A stretch of DNA of 64,000 nucleotides from Brachypterus glaber (Eukaryota; Arthropoda; Insecta; Coleoptera; Kateretidae): assembly GCA_958510825.1 (NCBI GenBank), contig OY294054.1, positions 13,019,037 through 13,083,036 on the forward strand. Reading direction: 5' to 3'. Under the pieces are notes generated by a model. It did no database searches. It was given only the letters and a program-made list of their open reading frames with translations, and was not told the DNA's origin. Both the position numbers and the translations under genes were made by a program. This document shows, piece by piece, positions 11,346 through 22,713 of this stretch. Every line of letters starts with the position of its first letter. Position 1 is the stretch's first letter.

Positions 11346-11405
11346 AAATATGGAGCTACTTTCTTGTTTTCTAATTGAGTATAAATTTTGGAATTTTGAA
11401 AAATT

Positions 11406-11463
11406 ATATTGACATGACATATTGACATATTGACATATTGATATATTGACATATTGACATTGA
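11406..11463. repeat. 8-bp tandem repeat (GACATATT)n
   Basis: About six units of GACATATT with one GATATATT variant. Confidence 0.85.
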
Positions 11464-12339
11464 TAGATAAGATGACATTTAATGAAAATCAGTTTTCAAC
11501 AAGACCATTTTAAGTGTAGTCAAATTCTCTGTTCGCAAGTGTAAACAATATTTTTGGAAAAATGTGACTCATTTGTGTTTAAAACCAAATATAGCCAATG
11601 TGTTTTTTTTGAAAATTACACCAAATTGTTTCCTTTTTTTTACAAAAAAATATACAATAACCTGTTAAATTAAATCAGTTAAATAAAACTGCTTTTACAG
11701 AATATTACTTTTTTCCAAGGTAAAGATTTAAAACGCTTTTTTCCTTTCCTGAAAAGTTTATAAAAGTGGTAACCTATATTTGCTTTTAAACGCGAACTTT
11801 TCAAATGTTCAGATAGATATGGTTTTAAGCCTGATCTCATAAGATCTGTTAGATCTGCCAAAAACAGTTTTTCCCCAGGGGTCACTTTCCAGTTCTAGTC
11901 GGGTCCCATTAGATCTAATCTTTTTTTCCGGGAGTATAAAAGTGCGTGCACGAGCTCAAAAAAACATATTTTGGGAAGTAAACCGATAAAAAATGCAATA
12001 TACTATCCACTGTAAAAAGTATACTATGGAATGCGAAGCATTGCATATCTTCACGGCTTGTTTAAATTCAACAAATTATGTAGCAGCTTTTCATTCAGAA
12101 CTAATTCCCCTAATATCGTGCTTAATGTCTCAGAAATATGTCGGGTAAAAAAAATAACAGAATCTCGATTGTTTCGAATAATCTTTCATTATCTTCGTTG
12201 AATTCTTGGTTTGTCTTACACGGCGTAACAACATTTTTGCATTCAAGATTAATAAATATTATAAATATTAGGGTTTGTCCCCGGAAACCGTGAAGGCCGT
12301 TATTAATTTACCCGAGGAATGTCTTACGCTAATAAAAAA
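11464..12339. other. Unassigned DNA
   Basis: No gene recognised. A CACTGTAAAAAGTATAC string near 12007 resembles the MITE terminus seen elsewhere but has no partner. The adjacent GCGAAGCATTGCAT recurs in complement near 36240. Confidence 0.45.
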
Positions 12340-12600
12340 AATTGAAAAGATTTTTATTGTTTTTTTAAGTTTCTCTACGTTTTATATACAAAAAAAATGA
12401 TTTCCTATTGGTCTGCCCATGTCTTCTTGTCTGTCTGTCTGTCCGAAAAACTTGTGACCACGATAACTCGAGAACGCTGAGCGTCTTTAACTCAAATTTG
12501 AAAAATAGGTTTCTTATTCAAAGTTTTCGGCTGGGATTTTAGAAAAAATCGGAGTGGGGCAAGGGGTTCAAAGGGGATAAAAAACATTTTTTCAAAAAAA
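12340..12600 (+). repeat. GACAGACC-bearing repeat, copy 1
   Basis: It contains GTCTGTCTGTCTGTCCG, then CCACGATAACTCGAGAACGC and GGAGTGGGGCAAGGGG. This order (tetranucleotide tract, 'ACGATAACT..AGAACGC' box, purine-rich box) recurs in other copies at 15.7, 16.6, 20.7, 32.9, 40.5, 43.3, 45.3 and 61.3 kb. Confidence 0.7.
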
Positions 12601-12639
12601 GACCTTTAAAAAATACATATTTTTTTTCAATTTTTTTTT

Positions 12640-12766
12640 ATAAAGGGTCCTTATATTAATAGTTCCTATACATTTGATAATAACTTTTGTATGTTTTATA
12701 ATATGTAAACATGCAAAAATTATTATCAAATTTATAGGAAGTGTTAATATACGAACCCTTATATTA
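12640..12766. repeat. Imperfect palindrome with AAGGGT ends
   Basis: TAAAGGGTCCTTATATTAAT and its diverged complement TTAATATACGAACCCTTA enclose arms with AGTTCCTATA and TGATAATAA. It forms a hairpin of about 50-bp arms, probably a small foldback element. Confidence 0.65.
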
Positions 12767-12797
12767 TAAATACGAAATAATAACATGTGTAGTATTT

Positions 12798-12849
12798 CTC
12801 CGGACAAAACTGCCTTCTTCCGGACAAAACTCTTTTTCCGGACAAAACT
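12798..12849. repeat. Triplicate TCCGGACAAAACT
   Basis: Three copies of TCCGGACAAAACT separated by short T-rich spacers. On the minus strand they give a repeated SFVRK peptide, which should not be taken for a protein repeat. Confidence 0.8.
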
Positions 12850-13135
12850 ATTTTTAGTTGTATTTTTCCAAATATACCCTGCTTTACTGTAGGAGAAAAA
12901 GCTGAAGCTTTGTAAAGCAGTGTTATCTGTTTTGTTATTATCTAAGAATGCCTTCTCCACGCGACTTGCAGCATACCAATTTGATCAGCGTATGTCTATT
13001 ATTATGAATATTCTACCGTCTTATCATATCCGATACGGTTGCGCTTAGTTTTCCTTAAATTTATATGCTAAATTCTGCTCCAATCAAATATTCTATTTGC
13101 AAATCTCTCCCGGAATCAGTATAATCAATATAACT

Positions 13136-13911
13136 TATAAACAGTACCCGGCATATTTCCAGTTGTAGTCCAGTCTTCCGGTCAATAAAAGAGGCTTTAA
13201 CTAAAAATAATTCAGGGAGTTTAGATTTTTGGTTTATTGGGTAGGGTTTAGGGCCTCAAATAAAAAAACAATTTTGCGACGTTGAACTCGATTTGGTACT
13301 GTCAGTTTTTTGACGTAATTTTCACAGAAAACGGATTTTTAAAATATCTCTAAAACGTTGCAATATACGTTTTTAGATTCATTTTTTTTTTCGAAAAACC
13401 AAAATTGTTCTTTATCGTCGGTTAGGCATGCCCCTTAGAAAATTTTGGGTGAAAATTAAAAAAATTGGCATTTTCTTTTTAATATACGTAAAATTAATTG
13501 AATCACCATTGTATTAAGCATAAAAAAGCCTTCCTAACCAAGTCATAAAAAAAATCTAAAACCCTACAGTGTAACGTTTAAGGCGGTGCCTCGAATTAGC
13601 TATAAGTCATACAAAAAAATTCATAACACAAAAAATGTTGGAGATTTGGTGCTCTTTATTTTCATATCAAACGTTTTTTGTCCTAGGATGCACCGATCTT
13701 GAGATATTTTAAAAAGTCCGGTTTTCGTGAAAAATACGTTAAAAAAATGACAGTTCCAAATCGAGTTCAATGTCGCAAAAAAATTTATTTGCGGCCTTAA
13801 ACCCTACCCAATAAACTAAAAACTAAACTCCCTGAATTATTTCCAGGTAAAGCCTCTTTTATTAACTTGAAGACTGGACTATAACTGAAAATACGGCGGG
13901 TACTGCTTATA
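13136..13911. mobile_element. 776-bp palindromic element
   Basis: The ends TATAAACAGTACCCGGC and GCGGGTACTGCTTATA open inverted arms of roughly 190 bp or more. The arms share AGTCCAGTCTTC, AGAGGCTTTA, CCCTGAATTATT-type, TAGGGTTTA and AACTCGATTTGG boxes. The centre (about 13400-13650) is partly paired, partly unique. No open frame is credible. It is non-autonomous and of unassigned superfamily. Confidence 0.75.
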
Positions 13912-14449
13912 CACCAAATTATTTACGGCATATTATATGACGAAATATTTAATAATTCTGCAAAGACAAAATAATGTATTGCCCAAAAAGATTATCATAA
14001 AATCAAACATTCAAAAAATTGATTTTACAGAAAAAACTTTTATTTTAAGCGTCAAATAATGAGGAATTAACGTTCCTCAATTGCTATGATAGACTTATTA
14101 ATAAGAGAAGCAACAGCGGCGCCAAAGTATACTTCAATAAAGTGTTTTTAGGGCCAATTGCACCAACGATGGTTTGGAGATAATCCCAGAACAAAAATTG
14201 GTGTAAATGGCCCTTAGTGTGTTAGCTTGGTAATTTTAACGTTATTGTTTAAAATTCATTGCAACATTTTTTGGTTTGATAAAGGAAATCAACAAACAAT
14301 AAAATCTATATTATAATATAACCAATTCATACATTAATACAAGAAATTTAAAGCATTGATGCAGTGAACAATATGTTTATGATGCTATTATTTATCGGTT
14401 GAAAACACAGGCTCACAAAAATAAAACTTTAACTACTCCTAACCAGATT

Positions 14450-14872
14450 ATTTTTTTCGTGTTATAGACTATATTTTTTCTTGTACTGCCAACATGAAAC
14501 CTGCAGCCATCCAAAGTCCAAAGACAATGTTCCTTGTCACTAGACTTTGTAAATGCAACAAAACACATATTTTCTTATAAAGAACTTAATAATATTATTA
14601 TAATATTAAATAATTTTATCAAATAAGTATTTAAAAATATTTTTATTGAATTTTACCACCTATTTAAAAATCATAATGCAAAAAGGTTATGTCAAATTGT
14701 TGTGACAGATATTATGGTTTAAATAATCAACAATAGATTTTGCTAATTTTGTTACAGTTTACTTTTATAGACAAGAGATGGCACCACTTGTACTCATTCT
14801 AATACTTAATACGGAATAGTCATACCGTATCTAGAGCTAGAATGGGTTCATTGTATGTTTAAAAAGTGTATG
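14450..14872 (-). repeat. Dispersed repeat, copy 2 (partner at 3.16-3.73 kb)
   Basis: Inverse orientation of the 3.2-kb repeat, with TATAGACTATA, GCAACAAAACACATA, GTTGTGACAGATAT and CATACCGTATCTAGAGC in matching order. Confidence 0.65.
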
Positions 14873-15349
14873 CCTTGATTCTAAACCAGTTAGAAAAACA
14901 CGATTTAAAAACCGATTTTTTTTCGAGGGTTTTTTTATTACAGTGTAAAAGTTTTGACGCCAAACGAACGAGTAATCTCTGAATTTTATGAGAAAAAAAC
15001 GACATACAATTTATCTGCACTGTAAAAAATTAGACAGACTAGGCTTTTAATTAATAAAATTTACAACAACAGTTCAAGATAATTAAAAATACTACATTTC
15101 GAGGCAAAAAATAGAGCGACTCACCCTACCTTTGGGCTTAGTGTCGAAATAAGGAGGGGCTGATTTCTCATCAACTTTCGTTATTATTCTTTTTATTGCC
15201 AGTGTAACCTCAAAAAAAAATTCCCACTTTATACTCCTATAAAAAGTACAATTAGATAAAATAATTAAAACAACAGGTTTTTATTATTCCCAAATCTACC
15301 CTCGCATCTTAAAATTCCTACAGGAACAATGGGAATAAATAAAATAACT
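14873..15349. other. Unassigned DNA
   Basis: A CACTGTAAAAAATTAG string near 15020 resembles a MITE end without a partner. Nothing else recognised. Confidence 0.4.
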
Positions 15350-15700
15350 ACAGGGTTGCAAAGGAGTCGAGAAATGGATCTTCTCGTCTTGATTATAGCG
15401 GTAAGACATATGTTGATCCAGTCTTGTCCACTTTTTGACAATAAACTCTATCACGTCAGAATCTTGATTTTCAAGACTCACGACATTCTGCAGGGTTGAT
15501 TAACCTTAGAATCACGCTTCGAAACATCCCACAGTGGGCCAGATAAGTTTTTTTTATTGGCAATGATTTTTTATTTTCATAACTTCAGTGTCGAGAACTT
15601 ACTTAAAACTTTTAGGTGTAACTTGATCAGAAAGTGCAAAAATTTATTCAAGTCGTGAAGTCCAAATTCTTGATTAAGAGTAGTTTTATTTAACGTTTTA
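15350..15700 (-). mobile_element. TCTCG element copy 2, truncated
   Basis: It begins CAGGGTTGCAAAGGAGTCG and runs through ATCTTCTCGTCTTGATT, TTTTCAAGACTC, GAAACATCCCACAGTGGGCC and ACTTACTTAAAACTTTTA, the order seen in copy 1. It ends near AAATTCTTGATTAAGAG, so the far end is missing. Confidence 0.65.
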
Positions 15701-15739
15701 TGTGATTCATATTGTTTTTCTATTATAAATAATAAGAAA

Positions 15740-16060
15740 ATTACGGCGAAAATCAAAATTTAACCGCCCTTTTACCCCCTTCCCCCCAACCTATTTTGCT
15801 GCAAATACGAATTCGTCCAAGATAATATAAAAATACATCTGTAAACCAAATTTCAAGCGGCCAGCTCAAAGCGTTAAGCGTTAAGCGTTAAGTTATTGTG
15901 TATACAAAAAGACAGACAGACAGACCGACAGACCGACAGACCGACAGACCGACAGACCGACAGACCGACAGACCGACCGACCGATCGACCCACCGATAGA
16001 CAGACATATATATATTTTTTGATTATTATTTATTTTGATTTTTCTCGACGTTTTAGGAAA
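15740..16060 (-). repeat. GACAGACC-bearing repeat, copy 2, with expanded tract
   Basis: The tract at 15909-15990 alternates GACAGACC units about ten times before degrading to GACCGACCGATCG. A triple GCGTTAA (about 15876-15896) lies beside it. The purine-rich box appears in complement (CCTTCCCCCCAACC). Confidence 0.75.
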
Positions 16061-16629
16061 AAATAAGATGAGAAAGTAAAAGTGGCTTGTCTCCTACGAA
16101 ACCCTTTTTATTTTGTCCTATAACTAGGGAACGATTTGAGCTAAGACCCTAGGTTTTTAACCTGTAACCTAGGAACTGTACGTAAACCTATGGATGGTCT
16201 GTAGAAGCAAAACATACTTGCCAACATGTCTCTCTGTGTATATTAAAAAACAAACAGTTTAACATAAAAAAATCTTTATTTGATTAAAATATTATTAATT
16301 AATCATGTTGTTTTACCTTTATAAGGATAATATTTATTAGGTATTGAAAGAATTAATTAATTATAATTTATAATAAGATTAAACAATTAATGTTTACATA
16401 AAAAATCCCTACAGCTGTGTAATTAATTAATAAACACATATTTTTTATACACACATAATTTAATAACATTTATTTACATACACTGTAAAAAACTGAGAGA
16501 ATTTCTGTCCACATCAATTTTTGGTGTGAACAACAACTTCTAAAGCAAAATTTATTATGCGTTTTATGAACATTCCGTTAATAGTTTTCAGAAAAGTAAA
16601 ATATTTGAAAACATCTAGAAATTATTATC
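16061..16629. other. AT-rich DNA
   Basis: Dominated by TTAATTAA-type sequence. A CACTGTAAAAAACTGAG string lies near 16482. No gene recognised. Confidence 0.45.
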
Positions 16630-16880
16630 AATACATGCTAAAAATGGGAGTTTTACCCCATTCTTACCCCCTTACCCCTATTGGTTTACCCCCAAAATCT
16701 AATCAGCTATTTGAAAGATGATAAGAAACAATATTCAAAAAACCGCTTGTCGATATCTTTTGTAGAAATAAAGTTATAGAGTTTACAGATAGACAGATAG
16801 ACATACGGACGTAATTTTTGACTGATTTCGAATCAAGAAGGTCTAAAACGACAAAAAAAAAATGTTTGTAGATCAATACT
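16630..16880 (-). repeat. GACAGACC-bearing repeat, copy 3
   Basis: Holds CCCCTTACCCC-type complement of the purine box and GACAGATAGACAGATAGAC. Diverged. Confidence 0.5.
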
Positions 16881-17172
16881 GACAAAAAAATTCTGATTAT
16901 AGTTTATTTATTTTATGTAAGCGAGTTCAGCATTGAGTATACTATTCGGAACCCTAGATGTTCAATTATGCCCAATTATATCCATAGATTACATCTTTGC
17001 TTCACATTGGTAATCCCAAAGAAGTTGTAAAAGACTAGTCTATATACTGGAATTCCTGTAAGGGGGTGTGATATTATTCGGGGGTGTGGGGCCGGAAATT
17101 GCCTAAATGGACGTTCGAAAATAGATATTGAATTATTTATTTTTAATGTTATTACTACCACATAGAATATCT

Positions 17173-17305
17173 ACACACAAAAAAATACTATATTGTTTTA
17201 CTAAGAGGAAAAGTGAAGCTTTTTTTACTAGTCTGTAGAATTTACACTAAACTACAGACGAGTAAAAAAAGTACTTTTCCTCTGAGTGAAACTTTTTTCT
17301 TCATA
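17173..17305. mobile_element. Palindromic MITE, copy 1 (partner at 55.5 kb)
   Basis: Arms TTACTAAGAGGAAAAGTG and CACTTTTCCTCTGAGTGAAA-like flank a TTTTTTTACTAGT / ACGAGTAAAAAAAG inner pair. The same layout occurs at 55511-55665. Confidence 0.7.
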
Positions 17306-17784
17306 AATATTATTTTTGATATTAATTTTTCATTTAATTTATTCAATAATAAAGTATGCTTGTATTCAATAACTAACGTTTCAAGATGTTGCAAATAGGC
17401 AAGATCGTTCAGTATTTGCTACTATAACAAATTAAGAAATTTTATTTGTAACAAATTGCACCTAATAATGCACCTAATAATTATAAAGTGTGTAAAGGTT
17501 ATTCCTTTGCACTTAAAAAAAAACTTACTTGGCGTTATTTATGGACATTCCCTTAAAATTGACCATATCCCATTTTCATTGTTGATGTACCCGATAATGA
17601 GTTTACTTAAGCTTTCGATTGGTCTATAAAAATATTGTGTTATATTGTGGTGTTGTTTTTATCGAGTAAAAAGGTGGTAAGAATATTATTTTATACAGTA
17701 AATTAAATAATATGGTTTTCGAGGTCCCTTATGCGGTAATATTAAGAAAATATCATTTCTATACGGCAGAGGATCGTAAGCAAA
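17306..17784. other. Unassigned DNA
   Basis: Nothing recognised apart from a short ATGCACCTAATAAT duplication near 17458-17480. Confidence 0.4.
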
Positions 17785-18568
17785 AAAGAAAATAAATAAA
17801 GGAAAACATCTTAAATACGCTCTTTCTGTCCGGAAGAAAACTCCATCCATTTTCCAGGCGGAAACATACGCCATAAAAATTTGTTCTCAAGAATGCCTGA
17901 ATAAGGCAAAAGAGGGCAATTAATATGCATATTCTCGGATAGCCAAGCAGCTTTAAAGGCACTAAACTCATGTACATTTGGGTCAAAGCTTCCCTGGGAA
18001 TGCTACGAAACCCTCAAACAACTGGCAGAAACCAACAAGGTTTCCTTGATGTTGGTGCCAGGACACGAGGGTGTTGAAGGCAATGAGGCTGCGGACTCTC
18101 TCGCGAGAGAGGGAGCATGCGCTCAATTTATTGGCCCTGAACCTTTCTGTGTCTTTAACAAAAGCCATCAGGTAGAGGCAATTAAGAGATGGGAAACCAA
18201 AATCAAAACTCGATATTGGAAAGACCAAAACTTAAGACAGGCCAAAATATTCATAAAATATGAACCTAAACGAACAAGAAAGTTACTCGATCTCAGCAAG
18301 GTGGACCTAAAGACCTATACAGGGCTGTTAACCGGACACTGCCCGTTAAGATATCATCTTAAAAAAATGGGAAAATCTGAAATCGATTTGCCGTCTATGC
18401 TCAGAAGCACCAGAAACGGCCGAACACATTATGTGCTTCTGCGAAAGCATTGCTCGCAAAAGGCTACAATATCTAGAACAGGTATACCCAAGACCTGCAG
18501 ATATATCCCAAGTAGCCCCCAAAAAACTCTTAGGCTTCTTTGAAAGCCTAAAGTTTGATGTGGACTAA
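17785..18568 (+). pseudogene. RNase H and C-terminal zinc-knuckle remnant of a non-LTR retrotransposon
   Basis: Three frames must be followed to read one protein. The first piece (to about 17915) ends in PSIFQAETYAI, the start of a ribonuclease H fold. After a frameshift the second piece (about 17920-18380) reads IFSDSQAALKAL and then LVPGHEGVEGNEAADSLA, which carry conserved acidic residues of the RNase H active site, followed by LTGHCPLRYHLKKMG. After a second shift beside a run of seven A (18361-18367), the third piece reads CRLCSEAPETAEHIMC and ends at a TAA (18566-18568), the expected CCHC-like tail of these proteins. Layout and motifs fit the I/R1-like group of insect non-LTR elements. 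The exact clade is uncertain. Endonuclease and reverse transcriptase are absent, so this is a 5'-truncated dead copy, as is usual after incomplete target-primed reverse transcription. Confidence 0.85.
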
Positions 18569-18675
18569 ATTGCAAAGGGGATTCACAATAGATCTCATTG
18601 GTCGCAGTGATTTGAAAGGCAGTAACATGCCTCACAACCCCACTTATATTGTATTGTATTGTATTGTATTCTGTC
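18569..18675 (+). repeat. 3' UTR and (TATTG)n tail of the non-LTR remnant
   Basis: A short untranslated stretch follows the stop codon and ends in about four to five TATTG units (18646-18671). A short tandem tail of this kind is typical of several non-LTR clades and marks the 3' end of the insertion. Confidence 0.7.
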
Positions 18676-18780
18676 CAGAATTGCTGCTGATTGCGAGACA
18701 AGGTACGAGGCTCGCAGAAAGACGAGTAGAGCAAAGAAATAGTTTTGGTCATGGCGCACACCATATTTTTTTTAATGTAA

Positions 18781-18975
18781 GTGGGTGAGCCAATTATTGC
18801 CATGTTCCTAATATTGCCACCCCCTCTTAAACTAGTTAGTTCGTCCTCAGTGTTATAGATGACACTGCCAGTATATCTGTAATATCGAAAATATGATGTA
18901 TCTGTATCCAGTTGGTAATGGCTTACACAAAAACGAATTTCGTGTTTTGTGCTCTTCCACTATAAAAACTTGTAA
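18781..18975 (-). repeat. Dispersed repeat with unfilled TTAA site
   Basis: Matches 28590-29015 in inverse orientation: CACCCCCTCTTAA, AGTTAGTTCGTCCTC, GACACTGCCAGTATATC and ACCAACTGAATAC-type boxes. At 18827-18830 the TTAA is intact, whereas the other copy has 240 bp inserted there. Confidence 0.8.
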
Positions 18976-19017
18976 AATAGTTATTATTTGACATCACTTT
19001 ATTATCTAATAAAGGTT

Positions 19018-19125
19018 GATTTACCCTATCAGTTACCCTAAACTCACTAAGAATTTACCAATGAAATGAAATGTGTCAAATAATTTGGACATTTCATTGG
19101 TTAGTTTCTGGTTAAAGCATTAATA
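19018..19125. mobile_element. Small palindromic MITE, copy 1 (partner at 57.6 kb)
   Basis: CACTAAGAATTTACCAATGA and its inverse (TTTCATTGGTTAG) form a foldback. The ordering matches 57619-57744, although the right end here is diverged. Confidence 0.65.
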
Positions 19126-19840
19126 AGTCTTCTAGGTATATTCGATAAAGAAACTGGCTATTTATACGTCTGACGTAACATAACCTAACTCTATGGTTTA
19201 GGTCGGTTTTTTCGTCTGTTTGACGTTTTTGATGCCGAAAGGGTTTTTGCGAAACGGAGTTATTTTTGTTTTACTTTTTGTACTTGCGGTTGGTTACTTT
19301 ATTTAAAAAAATACATACATGTCAAATTGATATCCTCTTTTTTTTAGTTGTGGGTTAAAAAATAAGTTTATAGGTTAAAGTATATACGATGTTTTGACGT
19401 ATAAAGGGCGATATGTCCGATAATAAAAATAATAAAAATAATTCCGATAAGTTGGCAAAGATCCCGTAGAGTTGTTTAAAATCAGCAATAAAAAAACACA
19501 TTGTTACCACTAAGAATATAGTGAATATCGTATCTAAGAAAATAGACTGTACAATTTGAAATTGAAATGACGCCATCAGTTTCGGGGCTTATTGTTCCGT
19601 AATAGGGCATTTGCGCTTTGATGTGTTGGACCTTTCAGGATACACACAGAAAAAGAATATCCCAAATTAAACATATTTATTTATTAATAATAATTAAACA
19701 AGTCTTAAAGTTTTTTTTTTTATAAAATACAATTAAACATTTTCTGCCAAAAGGTTCATTGCACTAATTTTTCACAATATTAGATTTTTTTTTTAATTTT
19801 TATGACCGACTAACATCCAGCTCGTAGGACCACCAGATAT
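19126..19840. other. Unassigned DNA
   Basis: No gene. The segment at about 19595-19642 (GGCATTTGCGCTTTGATG, TTGGACCTTTCAGGATAC) recurs diverged in the same orientation at about 20337-20384, so the intervening 740 bp is bracketed by a direct repeat of unknown meaning. Confidence 0.4.
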
Positions 19841-19842
19841 TA

Positions 19843-20095
19843 AGACACAGAAAAAATCTTAAAAAGTATTTGTGATAATTGTGTTATATACTTGTTGCAA
19901 GTATAAAATCAAGAATTTGTTTCAAGTTCAATTTGTACTTGTTTCCAACAAATTAATATTAGTACTATTTTTCATTATTTTTAGCATTTTAAATACTCAG
20001 AATAAATAACTACTTGCCATTTTATAGTTAAGTTTCTTTAAAACTAAATACAAGAAATTTTAGTATTCAAACCAAGAACTTTTCAACTTCAGTCA
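19843..20095 (+). repeat. CACAGAAAAAATC repeat, copy 1
   Basis: CACAGAAAAAATCTTA, then TTGTGATAATTGTGTTATA, CTTGTTGCAAGTATAA and TTGTTTCAAGTTC. The same series lies inverted at 31314-31470. The boundary on the right is uncertain. Confidence 0.55.
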
Positions 20096-20649
20096 AGCAA
20101 AACATTGGATTTAAGTACTTAACGGATATTACCACTTTAAATAAATTAAAGCTACTTTAAATAAATTAAAATTAAAAAAAATGTTAAAATAAAAAAGATA
20201 AAAACAAAAAGCCCTACTAAAAAATGAGAAATTTTTAGAAGTATGTAAATTAAATTTTTGGAAAACAATATTTTTATTGTCGTAATAAGATGTGCACATA
20301 TGAACCATATTTCCCTAAAATGGTATATTCTTTCTCTGCGAATAAGACATTTACAGTTTGATGGTATTGGACCTTTTAGGGTATACTGATCCGATCTGCA
20401 CTCAATCCAAGTAGTATACCTAACCAATATTGGATCAATCAACTATAACATCTAATTCCCATCATTGGATTCTATTGACTTCTTTAATATCAAATCCATT
20501 TATACGTTTTTCTTTTATTCATTATTCAGTCATACTAGTTTATACACGATAAAAATACTGCTGATAATAAAACAATACTTCCCCTAGAACTTGTACAAAA
20601 AAAAACGTATGAAAACCTAAATTCTGAAAAAAGTTTTTACCAGAAGATA
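20096..20649. other. Unassigned AT-rich DNA
   Basis: Nothing recognised other than the direct repeat described in the preceding gap entry. Confidence 0.4.
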
Positions 20650-20905
20650 GATAAGAAATAAAGTTTTTATGTTTTTTTTTGTTGATAATTTTTTTCCGGA
20701 CAAACCGACAGACAATAAAAATTGTTCAAAGTTTTTACTAGCGCAGAACTTTTCCTCTTTTTACTTTATTCTAAAGAGAGAAAACCTTTCTTCTCAGAAA
20801 AAGTATTTTGTCGGTCTGTCGGTCTGTCGGTCTGTCAATCTGTCTCTTTCGATCTGTCGGTCTGTAGGTCTTTCGACCCTTTTAACCTAAAGGGTCCTTA
20901 AACTT
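20650..20905. repeat. GACAGACC-bearing repeat, copy 4
   Basis: TCCGGACAAACCGACAGAC near 20696 and TCGGTCTGTCGGTCTGTC at about 20811-20838 lie in opposing orientations, so the segment may contain two abutting arms of the family. Confidence 0.55.
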
Positions 20906-21445
20906 TTTGTTGTTTATATAAATGAGATTCGGGGATTGCATATGGATAATGTAGGTGGTGGTTAAAAAAGCTTAAATTTCGGGTTTTTTTGTCGTCAAAA
21001 TGATACCTTTTTTTGTTCTCAAAACTTTTTATACATATATTTTTATTTTTATTTTCAAAATTTTTAGCTAATAAACTAATAACTTAATTTGGTAACCTTT
21101 AATTAATGTTTGCGCCATTTTATAGGTTATTGTTGTTATAAATTATAAAATATAATAAGTCCTGGGAGTATCTTAGGTTTATTGTCTTAATGTGAACGAC
21201 AGATTGGACACGTTCGTAATATATATCATTGATGTAAGAAAGGACGAGCAACAGCCGTTTCTACTAGAATTTTAGTTGTAGCCAAACCAAATGAAGGGTA
21301 CCGGCTAAAAAGACACTAAGTCAACTATTTTAGAACTAGTGAAAATTTTTAAGTTGTCAGAAAAAAACATAATACGTCTTTTAAAATTGCTATTCTAAAT
21401 GACTTTGATATAATCTGAATTTGACTGTAATAATTTCCTTATACA
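20906..21445. other. Unassigned AT-rich DNA
   Basis: No feature recognised apart from a GACACTAAGTCAAC string near 21311 that resembles the CACTAAGTC motif of the 6.3-kb element. Confidence 0.4.
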
Positions 21446-21600
21446 GGGTTATTCAGAAATAAGTTCGAGAAATTTAAGAGGTGATTCTACGATAAAAAAT
21501 ACGAAAAAAAGTTCCTATAAAGGTTGGTCCGAAAATGAGCCCTAAGGGAGCTGCGACCCTTCGAAGATGGACATATTGAATGGGGAACAAAAAAAGCAAC
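21446..21600 (+). repeat. ACAGGGT-type repeat terminus
   Basis: It starts TACAGGGTTATTCAGAAATA and continues AGGTGATTCTACGATAAAA, AAAAAGTTCCTATAAAGG and CCCTAAGGGAGCTGCGAC. The same series is present inverted at 5735-5855. The other end of the element was not found. Confidence 0.6.
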
Positions 21601-22446
21601 AATACAATTTTAATGCTGCTGGGCGATTCTTCATTTAACACTAAGCAAAAAAGTATTCTTCACCAAGACACCTAAATTTAATATTAAAGGAGTAATATCC
21701 TTTTAAAAAGTAACATTTTTAGTGGCACAATATGTTATTTCCTCTTAATTGCATTTTTTTTTTTTGAAAACGGTTGCTCCTACAGTGTTACACTGCTCCT
21801 ACAGTGTTACACTGTATGACATTTTTTAAGTATTTTTACCAAAATCCCAAAAAATATACATAAAAAAGTTTGGGTAAATATGTGAGGCACATTCCTCACA
21901 TATTTTGTCCGTCTATGCACGCCTTAGGATAAATTAAAAAAAAATAATTAAAGGTATGTATTAAACCATTAAAACCGTTTTTTTTTTAAGTATTACTAAA
22001 TATCCGCCTTTTTGACCTTAACCCTTCACATTATAGTTACTCAAACCTAACTTTGGATTAAATGTTGGGACCTAATAACAATTTATACGGTGGTTGTCAT
22101 AAATTTGAACGTTAATAACTTACGACATTATAAAAACAAAAGATTAATTTAGTCCAGTCAAATAATAAATGTCCACGGGCTGATATTTTAAAGGGTAATA
22201 GTGGATGATAACAAAACACTCCTGTTAGTTTTTCACTGGGTGATTTGCCTAAATGGTGTCCGCTATCTTGAATTTTAGTGGTGAGTTGCTTAATATGCAT
22301 CTTAAGATAAAAATACATATAACCAATTTTGTTATGGAGGAAATTTCCAACAATTTTTGTTTGGATCATTTTTTTAATATATTAATAACAATCGAGTTAA
22401 TTTAAAAATAGCCATGTTGGAAGTGAAATAGTTTTTTACATTTTTT
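21601..22446. other. AT-rich DNA with one short tandem duplication
   Basis: GCTCCTACAGTGTTACACT is present twice in direct tandem (21776-21794 and 21795-21813). The unit contains the dyad CAGTGTTACACTG. Nothing else recognised. Confidence 0.6.
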
Positions 22447-22713
22447 GGCCAAATTATTCATCGGACGATAAAAGTGGTAAGGTAAATAGCAAACTTGTAG
22501 CTCTTGAAATTTTCTATAAGTTTCATATATTATTAATTTTCATAGGTACTTTGGTACGGTTACAAAGGGTGTAACTTGACTTTCACCGCCCACTGTAACA
22601 GTAACAAAATACTTTTTAATGAAAATTTATATTACATAAAACTTATAGAGAATTTAAAAGAGATACAAGTTTGCTCATAAACACTTTTATCCTCCGATAA
22701 ATAATTTGACTGA
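22447..22713. mobile_element. 267-bp palindromic element
   Basis: Outer arms AAATTATTCATCGGACGATA and TCCTCCGATAAATAATTT, then paired AAAAGTGGT/AACACTTTT, GCAAACTTGTA/TACAAGTTTGC and ATTTTCTATAAGTTT/AAACTTATAGAGAAT. The centre (GGTGTAACTTGAC) is unique. Non-coding foldback. Confidence 0.75.

Noticed and set aside
12592..12960. A 122-codon minus-strand frame with an apparent FVRKK repeat
   Set aside because: It is the translation of the TCCGGACAAAACT triplicate and of a palindrome, not a protein.
18046..18543. A 165-codon open frame as an intact gene
   Set aside because: Only its first two thirds follow the true retrotransposon frame. After the A-run at 18361 it is out of frame, while the genuine CCHC tail continues in another frame.
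19595..20384. The direct repeats as two LTRs of a small retrotransposon
   Set aside because: The repeats are only about 48 bp and diverged, with no primer-binding site or polypurine tract between them.
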